A stretch of 64,000 nucleotides of DNA from Caenorhabditis elegans. Its lineage: Eukaryota > Nematoda > Chromadorea > Rhabditida > Rhabditidae. Below the pieces are notes generated by a model that ran no database searches, had not been told where the DNA came from, and worked only from the letters and a program-made list of their open reading frames with translations. Below are positions 55,933 to 64,000 of this stretch, piece by piece (the first letter of the stretch is position 1; each line of letters begins with the position of its first letter). The translations under genes and the position numbers were made by a program. The DNA lies in NCBI RefSeq assembly GCF_000002985.6, contig NC_003279.8:620001-684000 (forward strand). The letters run 5' to 3'.

Positions 55933-57114
55933 AATGCAAACTTTACGCGAAAATTTTTAGATTTTTAATAATCTTAGAATTAGCTATGGTTTTATAGAAT
56001 AATATCAAAATTATCCAAAAAAAAAAACACATTTTTTCAAAATTTTAGATTTCCAGTTTCTATTTGAACTTTAAAAGACTAATCCAAATTTTGTTTTGTT
56101 TCAACGATTTTTCATTGATCTCTCCAAAGAATTCATTGAAACACATCATTCACAAAACTAAAAACTCCCCGACTTGGCTTTCATTCCGAGATGACAAACT
56201 TTTTGGTGGCAAAGGTTCTTTGGGGGCATAGTATCCAAGGAGACAAAGTATCCAGTAGACAAACTGGGGTGTATCTTGGGGGGCATATCTTTGGTGACAA
56301 CCTTTTTTTCGACTAGATTTTTATATGTATTTTTCAACTAATTTTTGTTCACATTTTTCTGGAATAAGTTTTTTAATGCAATTTTCAATCGATTATCGGT
56401 TATAATTCCCTCACAATTGAATGTATGAACGATGGTCTTTTGGGAAAAGCTGTAAAACGTCCAACTAACTTGGAATATCGTGAGGCTCTTCCTGATGGTC
56501 TGATCCTTCAGCTCCGAAGGATCACATGGGTACCTTCTGATGTTCTGATCCTTCAGATAAGAAGGATCGTAAGGGTACCTCCTGATGGTCTGATCCTTCA
56601 GATCCAAAGGATCACGAGGCTCTTCCTGATGTTCTGATCCTTCAGCTCCGAAGGATCACATGGGCACCTTCTGATGATCTGATCCTTCAGATAAGAAGGA
56701 TCGTAAGGGTACCACTTGATGGTCTGATCCTTCAGCTCCAAAGGATCACGAGGCTCTTCCTGATGTTCTGATCCTTCAGCTTCGACAGATCATATGGATT
56801 TTTGACAAAATTTGAAAAAAAAAATTTTGAAAAAAAACTCGAAATTTTTTTTTGTTATTCTTCATTCTTTAAAGAATAGTTCAAATTTATCATGATAGGA
56901 CCGAAAACTTTCAAGAAACAGTATAACTATACATGATAATCAGCTTCTACCAAATAATGATAAATTCTCCGCGATGACAAACTTTTCGGTGACAAAGTAT
57001 CTTGGTGGACAAACAAAAATTACCGAAAACTGATGTAAGGAATAGTGAAATAGAGTCCTATGGACTATTAAACATGTTCAGTAGGTGTATTCAGGACTGT
57101 CCGTCAAAATAAAA

Positions 57115-57192
57115 AAAAGTTTGTCAGACGAAGTTCGAACCTGGGACCTGTAGGATGCAAAGTGCGCTCACTACCACTACACCAGCTATGCG
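57115..57192 (-). pseudogene. tRNA-like segment, left arm of the palindrome
   Basis: On the minus strand, AGCTGGTGTAGTGGTAGTGA (A-box-like) is followed about 30 nt later by CAGGTTCGAAC (B-box-like). The T stem does not pair, so it is not a functional tRNA by eye. Confidence 0.45.
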
Positions 57193-58292
57193 AAAGTCGG
57201 CGAGCCTCATCGAAGGCTATTATAAAACTTAGTTCGCACGAGTATGATCGACATTCAACAAACAGTAATATCTCTCAACAAGAATTTCTTCATGGAATTG
57301 AGGTCATTTGACTATTTTTATCGGTTTTTCAAGTTGAGCATAGGGTCTTTTAATTTTTTGAGCATAGAAAATCATGAAAGCTGCCTGTTCCTTGTATCCT
57401 GGATCGAAATAGACGTATCTGGCCTAAAATATTTCCTGAACAGTGATCATTTCATGTCCATTGTGTGTTTCTCTGTATTTTGAACCAGAAAGTTGAACAA
57501 AAATGATAATATTATATCGAAAAATGGAACAAATACAAATAATTTTTAGGCCTAATCAAATTTCCTCCGGATATTGTTTTTTTTGTCATGATTATATGTG
57601 TCTAAATTTTTTATAATGTGTTTTATAACAAAATTCGTCATTATTTCCTTCATTTCAAGCAAAATTTAACAGTTCGAGCTTAAAAATAGATGTTGCAAAA
57701 AATTTAATTCGTTTCGATGAATACGGTATACGGTCGGTGTTTGCGTACTTTGGCGTTTGCGTATGAAGCATCCTATTTGACGCACGAAACTTTCAATGAA
57801 ATTTAATGCAAATTCTGCATCGAAAAGGACATTACGATGGAAATAATGACGAATTTAATTATAAAACACATTATAAAAAATTTAAAAACATATAATCATG
57901 ACAAAAAAAACAATGTCCGGAAAAAATTTGATTAGGCCTAAAATTTATTTTTTATTTTTTTCCATTTATCGATTCAATATCAACATTTTTGTTCGACTTT
58001 CTAGCTCAAAATTCATAGAAACTCACGATGGACATGAAATGATCACTTTTCAGGAAATATTTTAGGCCAGATACGTCTATTTCGATCCAGGATACAAGGA
58101 ACAGGCAGCTTTCATGATTTTCTATGATCAAAAAATTAAAAGACCCTATGCTCAACTTGAAAAACCGATAAAAATAGTCAAATGACCTCAATTCCATGAA
58201 GAAATTCTTGTTGAGAGATATTACTGTTTGTTGAATGTCGATCATACTCGTGCGAACTAAGTTTTATAATAGCCTTCGATGAGGCTCGCCGA

Positions 58293-58371
58293 CTTTCGCA
58301 TAGCTGGTGTAGTGGTAGTGAGCACACTTTGCATCCTACAGGTCCCAGGTTCGAACTTCGTCTGACAAACT
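58293..58371 (+). pseudogene. tRNA-like segment, right arm of the palindrome
   Basis: Mirror copy of 57115-57192 with one visible change (GAGCACAC for GAGCGCAC). It keeps the A-box-like and B-box-like motifs. Confidence 0.45.
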
Positions 58372-59479
58372 TTTTTTTATTTTGACGGACAGTCCTGAAT
58401 ACACCTACTGAACATGTTTAATAGTCCATAGGACTCTATTTCACTATTCCTTACATCAGTTTTCGGTAATTTTTGTTTGTCCACCAAGATACTTTGTCAC
58501 CGAAAAGTTTGTCATCGCGGAGAATTTATCATTATTTGGTAGAAGCTGATTATCATGTATAGTTATACTGTTTCTTGAAAGTTTTCGGTCCTATCATGAT
58601 AAATTTGAACTATTCTTTAAAGAATGAAGAATAACAAAAAAAAATTTCGAGTTTTTTTTCAAAATTTTTTTTTTCAAATTTTGTCAAAAATCCATATGAT
58701 CCGTCGAAGCTGAAGGATCAGAACATCAGGAGGTACCCATGTGATCATTCGGCTCTGAAAGATCAGATCATCAGGCAGAGCCTCATGTTCTTTTGGAGCT
58801 GAAGGATCAGAACATCAGGAAGAGCCTCATGATCCTTTGGATCTGAAGGATCAGACCATCAGGAGGTACCCTTACGATCCTTCTTATCTGAAAGATCAGA
58901 TCATCAGAAGGTACCATGTGATCCTTCGGATCGGAAGGATCAGATCATCAGGCAGAGCCTCATGTTCTTTTGGAGCTGAAGGATCAGAACATCAGGAAGA
59001 GCCTCGTGATCCTTTGGAGCTAAAGGATCAGACCATCAGGAGGTACCCTTACGATCCTTCTTATCTGAAGGATCAGAACATCAGAAGGTACCCATGTGAT
59101 CCTTCGGAGCTGAAGGATCAGACCATCAGGAAGAGCCTCACGATATTCCAAGTTAGTTGGACGTTTTACAGCTTTTCCCAAAAGACCATCGTTCATACAT
59201 TCAATTGTGAGGGAATTATAACCGAAAATCGATTGAAAATTGCATTAAAAAACTTATTCCAGAAAAATGTGAACAAAAATTAGTTGAAAAATACATATAA
59301 AAATCTAGTTGAAAAAAAGGTTGTCACCAAAGATATGCCCCCCAAGATACACCCCAGTTTGTCTACTGGATACTTTGTCTCCTTGGATACTATGCCCCCA
59401 AAGAACCTTTGCCACCAAAAAGTTTGTCATCTCGGAAAGAAGGCCCCCCGACTTTGCGCGTAAGATATGGTGAGACCCT

Positions 59480-59812
59480 AATACATCATATTTGACGCGC
59501 AAAATATCTCGTAGCGAAAACTACAGTAATTTTTTAACCGTCTACTGTAGCGCTTTTGTAGATTTACGGGATCTCGATTTTTTTAATGATTAAAATTAAA
59601 CAAAAAATGAGAAAAGAACACGAAGAAACGAAGAAAAATGAAATATCGATGTCACTTTTCGGAAAAAAAATTAATTTCAAAAATTGAGCCCGTAAATTTA
59701 CACATGCGCTACGGTAGGCATTTAAAGAATTACTGTAGTTTTCGCTACGAGAAATTTTGCGCGTCAAATATATCGCACAATACGCATTCTCAGAATTTTG
59801 TGTTCCCGGAAT
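59480..59812. mobile_element. Family A foldback
   Basis: CATATTTGACGCGCAAAATA to AGAATTTTGTGTTCCCGG, immediately right of the 3.27 kb element. Confidence 0.8.
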
Positions 59813-60429
59813 AATTTATTTATTGGTTTTTTTGGTTGTATTGGTCCCAAAAATCAACAAAAAAAAATTTTTATGAAAAATTTCTGTTTTCTTCCGTTTA
59901 AAATCAAAAGTTGGTTTTTTTTGTTGCTTTTTTTGATAAATTTTTGCAACCACCCTGATTTATATTCCCATAAATATTTAATGTCCCGCTTATGATATCT
60001 ACTGCTTCTTTGCAAAATTCCTACCTGCGGACCAAATACACCATACTTGACGCGCACTTTTTTTTTGATTTTCAGCTGGACAAACACATTTTCAGCATGA
60101 TTCTGACTTATTTATTTAACTCTTATCACTCTTATCGTTAAAAAACGCCCTTATAATCATCAACCTATTTTCATTGTCATTCAAAAAAAAAAACTATTTC
60201 GTACTCGTCGATCGTACTAATTTGTCATCGTTCCGTTCCGTCGAGCAAAAATCAATGTAGTTTTACGTTTTCCGTTGAAAAAAAATCCAAAAAAAAATCC
60301 AAAAAAAATCCAAAAAAAAATTCCTTGTTAATTAAAACCGTGAATAAAAAATTCAAATAAAAAGTTCAAACGTTTCGTTATAAAAATGTACACCGGTAAG
60401 CTCAAAAATATACATTTCAGATTCTAACA
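59813..60429 (+). promoter_or_regulatory. Upstream region of the cytidylyltransferase, with short upstream ORF
   Basis: ATG at 60386 opens a 10 nt exon (to 60395, donor GTAAGC). Spliced to 60421 it would encode a 15-residue upstream ORF that overlaps the main ATG (60430) out of frame. Alternatively TACATTTCAG at 60411-60420 is a splice-leader acceptor, which would remove it. CGTTATAAAA at 60376 is TATA-like. Confidence 0.45.
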
Positions 60430-63427
60430 ATGTGCGACGATACGCTCGCATTTTGTAGTCCAGCTCCATTCAGTGATGATGTAGAGGTTATTAAACAACG
60501 TGAGGCGATCGATTATTCCACACAAATCACTCTGGAAGATGCGATTTCTGGGAACGGTAAGTGCGCTCCGTTGTACTCATAGTTCGCTGAATGAAGGCAT
60601 GTATAAGTTCTCAAATTTTCAAATGAAAATTGCCAAAAAAGGTTTTTAGTTAAAATTTAAAAAATTATCGATTTTTAAATTTATGAAAATTTTTTCGAAA
60701 AATTTGTGTTTTTTGTTTTTGTTTTATTGATTTATTGATTTTTTGGCGAAAATGTGAAAAATCGAAAAATTATGGATTTTTTCTTGGAATTAAAAAAAAA
60801 AAACTTTATCGGCTAAGCGAAACTTGCTTTTTCGGTTTATTGATTTATTGATTTACTTGAAAAAGTACTTGAAAAAATCAATACTTTTATCACGGGGATC
60901 TGGTCTTCCACATTAAACTTTTCGCGCTCCATTGAGAATCGCCCGCCGGACAACGCATGGGAAAGCCGTGTACTCCACACGGACAAATACAATTAGTTTT
61001 ACAACTAAAATCGAGCCGCGACGCGACACGCAACGCGCCGTAAATCTACCCCAGATATGGTCTGGTCTAGTTCGGCAAAAACTCTTCCATTTCAATTTAT
61101 GAGGGAAGCCAGAAATCTTTGTTTTTATTTTATTTTGAAATCTCTAAATTATCGATTTTTTGGAAAAAAAGTTGTTTGAAAATTCGATAATTTTTTAATG
61201 ATTTTTTGGAAAAATTAAAATTTTCGCTTTTCAAAAAAATCAAAAATTATTGATTTTTGAAAAAAAAAACACGGCATGCAATTCCTAGACCACCAATCAA
61301 AAACCTCTTCCAGTGACTCGTCCGGTCCGTGTCTACGCTGACGGTGTCTACGATATGTTCCACTACGGCCACGCGAATCAATTCCTGCAGATCAAACAAA
61401 CTCTTCCGAATGTCTACCTTATTGTTGGCGGTGAGTTCGGCCCGCGAAATTCAAAATTTTTAATTTAAAAAAAAAACGATTTTTTCCAGTATGTTCCGAC
61501 GAAGAGACTATGAAGAATAAGGGGAGAACTGTGCAGGGCGAAGAAGAGCGGTACGAGGCGATTCGGCATTGCCGGTACGTCGACGAGGTGTATAAGGCGT
61601 CGCCGTGGACATGTCCGATACCGTTTTTGAAGGAGTTGAAGGTAAATTGCGCGTGAGATTCGGTGTTTGCACAGTTTTATCTCCAAAAACGAAGGAAATT
61701 TTATACCTAAATTTCGGAAAAAAATCAATAAATTATTGCCTTTTTTAAACGTCACAAAATCGATAATAATTTGAAAATCACAATTTTTTTTTTATTTTCA
61801 AAATTTCGTTGTTCTATCACGGGAACGCAAATTTCTGAGAATGCGTACTACACAACACATTTGACGCGCAAAATATCTCGTAGCGAAAACTACAGTAATT
61901 TGTTAAATGACTACTGTAGCGCGCTAGTGTCGATTTACGGGCTCTATTTTAAGCTCAATTTTAATTTCTATCGATAAATATATGATACAAAATATTGATC
62001 CCGTAAACCGACACTAGCGCGCTACAGTAGTCATTTAATGAGTCACTGTAGTTTTCGCTACAAGATATTTTGCGCGTCAGATATGTTGCGCAATACGCAT
62101 TCTCAGAATTTTGTGTACCCCGTAATAAAAATTCGAGTTTTTCTAAACAAAAAGTTTAATTTAAAAAACCTCTAATATTCGAGATATTCGATTGGCGATT
62201 TATTGATCTATTGATTTTTCGATAAATATTGATTTTTCAATTTTTACAATATTCGAAACAATTATCGAAATTTCAAAAAACTAACAAAAAATATTTGCGG
62301 AGGAAAATCGATAACTTTTCAATGTATATTTTCTGAAATTCCATAAAATTGATTTTTCTAAATTTAATTTGTTCGATTTTCGGGTTCTCGGTTTTCCTAA
62401 TTTCTGTAATTTTGAGTCGATAATTTTTTGTTTTTTTTTTTCAATTGAAACTTTTATTGATCAAGGATTTCTGGCTTCCCTCATAAATTGAAATAAGAAG
62501 AGTTTGCCGAACTAGGCCATTCTGGCTCGGCCATATCTGGGGTAGAATTACGGCGCGTTTCGTGTCGCGTCGCGCCTCGATTTTAGTTGTAAAACTAAAT
62601 GTATTTGTCCGTGTGGAGTACACGACTTTCCCACGCGTTGTCCGGCAGGTGATTGTCAATGGAGCGCGAAAAATGCAATGAGGAAAGCCAGAACCCCGTG
62701 ATTGATTATTGAGTTTTGGAAAACTATTTTAAAAAACCTGATTTGAAAGAAAATATCGGTAATTTTTCGGATTTTTAACAAGAAAAAGGTTTTTATTTCC
62801 GGAAACTTTCATTTAATAATTATTTATTTATTGATTTCTCGGAAAAATTTGCCGAAATCTATCGAACTATAGTCGAACAATTGGACGAAAAGTCGAAAAA
62901 AAAATTCTAGGCCACGAATTTCCTCTTCCAGGTTGACTTTATGTCACACGACGCTCTGCCATACCAAGGTCCCGCCGGAGAAGACATCTACGAGAAGCAC
63001 CGCACTGCTGGCATGTTCCTGGAGACGCAGAGAACCGAAGGAATATCGACGAGCGATTCGATTTGTCGAATTATCCGCGACTACGACACGTATGTCAGAA
63101 GAAATTTGCAGAGAGGATATTCGGCCACCGATTTGAACGTTGGCTTTTTTACAGTGAGCCTGGCCTAGAAAGGGGTGGCCTAGAAAGAGGTGGCCTAGAA
63201 AAACAAAACTCTTCCATTTTTTTCAGACCAGCAAATATCGTCTGCAAGACACCGTAGTGGGAATAAAAGAAATGGGCCGTGGCCTGCTGCAAACGTGGAA
63301 AACGAATGCGGATTACTTGATTGAAGGATTCTTGACGACATTTGCCATCAGTGATCCGAAACCGTTGCCGAACAACAAAAGTGCCGATGAAAATGTGGAA
63401 AATAGGGAGAATATTGAGAATTTTTAG
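60430..63427 (+). CDS. Choline-phosphate cytidylyltransferase
   Basis: Exons 60430-60556, 61314-61430, 61490-61641, 62932-63153 and 63227-63427 give 272 residues. The enzyme makes CDP-choline from CTP and phosphocholine, the rate-limiting step of the Kennedy pathway to phosphatidylcholine. The catalytic domain has the HxGH motif (FHYGHANQF), [11 protein letters not shown], and the family signature RTEGISTS with RRNLQRGY. The segment after the catalytic core is only about 80 residues, compared with the amphipathic M domain plus phosphorylated tail of mammalian PCYT1A (367 residues). Lipid activation may therefore be reduced. The ATG used is the first in exon 2; an alternative upstream exon is noted separately. 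Intron 3 contains a family A foldback and a family C MITE. From memory this is Y18H1A.11. Confidence 0.93.
60891..61121 (-). mobile_element. Family C MITE in cytidylyltransferase intron 1
   Basis: Reverse copy, CACGGGGATCTGG to CCAGAAATCTTTG. Confidence 0.8.
61815..62126. mobile_element. Family A foldback in cytidylyltransferase intron 3
   Basis: TATCACGGGAACGCAAATTT to TTTTGTGTACCCCGTAATA, with paired GCGCTAGTGTCGATTTACGG around an AT loop. Confidence 0.8.
62462..62700 (+). mobile_element. Family C MITE with 6 bp target-site duplication
   Basis: CAAGGATTTCTGG to GAACCCCGTG, flanked by ATTGAT on both sides (62456-62461 and 62701-62706), in cytidylyltransferase intron 3. Confidence 0.85.
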
Positions 63428-63450
63428 AAAAAATTCGTGTAAATTATGGG

Positions 63451-63456
63451 AATAAA
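63451..63456 (+). terminator. Poly(A) signal of the cytidylyltransferase
   Basis: AATAAA 23 nt after the TAG stop. Confidence 0.7.
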
Positions 63457-63538
63457 AATTTGAATACTCGTGAATGTTTACTGAATTTATGCAATTTATT
63501 TTTTGAAATTTTCAATTTTTTTGGAAAATTTTTTTTTC

Positions 63539-63773
63539 TTAGGCTTAGGCTTAGTCTTTGGCTTTGTTTTAGGATTAGGCTCAGGCTTAGGCTTAGGCTT
63601 AGACAAAAACTTAAGCTTAGGCTTAGGCTTTTGATTAGGCTTAGGATTAGTCTGTCTTTCACTTAGGTTTGGCGTCATTGGCGAGCGTTAGCTCGCTATT
63701 TAGGCTTGGGTTAATTAGGCTTAGGCTTAGGCCTAGCTTTAAACTTAGGCTTAGGCTTAGGCTTAGAATCAGG
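63539..63773 (+). repeat. Interstitial degenerate TTAGGC telomeric repeat
   Basis: Around 25 TTAGGC or near-TTAGGC units in three blocks, with a GCGAGCGTTAGCTCGC hairpin at about 63680. Orientation is opposite to the array at 20911-21258. Confidence 0.85.
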
Positions 63774-64000
63774 CGGGCTAGGGAAAAAAAGAGAAATTCC
63801 AAAAATTCCAGAAAAAAGGAAAAAAGGTACATCCCGAAGTCGGGTCAAAAAATAAAGTGAAGAAATGAAATTTTCACGAAAATGAATGAATATTTTTGAG
63901 TCTCGCGGATTTATTTTCATAATCATATTCTGAACGTATTATTGACTCGTCGTGTGGGACATTTCAATGGATTTTCCGTAAAAATCTCTGTAGAATTCCG
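63774..64000. other. Right edge of window, no feature seen
   Basis: AT-rich sequence without recognisable exon, repeat or splice pattern. Confidence 0.3.

Larger units (their letters stand above)
56176..59445. mobile_element. 3.27 kb palindromic element with 9 bp target-site duplication
   Basis: Two arms (about 56176-57650 and 57838-59445) are inverse copies, around a spacer of about 190 bp. The ends GGCTTTCATTCCGAG and, complemented, GGCCTTCTTTCCGAG are flanked by identical CCCCGACTT (56167-56175 and 59446-59454). Each arm holds three parts. First, a 44-45 bp tandem repeat based on CTGATCCTTCAG, seven units at 56480-56800 and ten at 58690-59130. Second, a tRNA-like segment with A- and B-box-like motifs. 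Third, a 79-codon open frame (57244-57483 plus; 58006-58245 minus). The tandem repeat also reads as an in-frame repeat of 15 residues (LKDQTIRRYPYDPSY) ending in a shared tail (56338-56607 minus; 58837-59283 plus). A 9 bp duplication fits a Mutator-like element; no transposase motif was recognised. Confidence 0.85.

Noticed and set aside
56176..59445. Tc4/Tc5-type foldback transposon
   Set aside because: Ends and the 9 bp duplication do not match what I know of those families; no transposase motif was seen.
63539..63773. Possible chromosome end
   Set aside because: The repeat is degenerate, internal and followed by non-telomeric sequence; the opposite-oriented array at 20911 shows the same.
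63460..63860. Open frames with alternating Arg-Leu and Lys-Pro
   Set aside because: They are direct translations of the TTAGGC repeat.

Overview
This window is nematode DNA and almost certainly Caenorhabditis elegans, left arm of chromosome I. The evidence is short AT-rich introns with TTTTCAG acceptors, splice-leader-type acceptors just upstream of start codons, interstitial TTAGGC arrays, and a gene order I recognise from memory as the F56A6/Y65B4A/Y18H1A region. Clone and gene names come from memory; the exon structures were read from the sequence and checked by reading-frame continuity across every junction.

Layout. 1-1311: 3' part of a WAGO-clade Argonaute (+). 1709-2219: broken fragment of a cyclase-associated protein gene (+). 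3621-9444: EME1-like gene (-) whose introns hold long AT minisatellites. 9445-11093: two foldback elements. 11094-16334: eIF4A-III-type DEAD-box helicase (-), back to back with vps-20 (16936-17807, +). 17808-25452: about 7.6 kb of repeats with no convincing gene. 25453-33745: cathepsin B-like protease (+) with a LIM-domain gene (25639-27225, -) nested in its first intron and a 1.9 kb satellite in its fourth. 34128-38644: Tat-SF1 homologue (+). 40005-43549: bifunctional CoA synthase (-). 44441-46806: tau-tubulin-kinase-like protein (-). 47615-54413: GT92/DUF23 glycosyltransferase (-). 54414-60380: repeats, including a 3.27 kb palindromic element with a 9 bp target-site duplication. 60430-63427: choline-phosphate cytidylyltransferase (+). 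63539-63773: degenerate telomeric repeats.

Most genes are unrelated housekeeping or germline functions: small-RNA silencing, junction resolution, exon-junction complex and splicing, ESCRT-III, CoA synthesis and phosphatidylcholine synthesis. The cathepsin and Tat-SF1 genes have operon-like spacing. Several gene families show degenerate active sites (Argonaute, kinase, GT92).

The non-coding fraction is dominated by inverted-repeat (foldback) elements of several families. Many copies lie in introns, sometimes in opposite orientation on both sides of an exon. I found no CRISPR array, prokaryotic operon, rRNA or intact tRNA.
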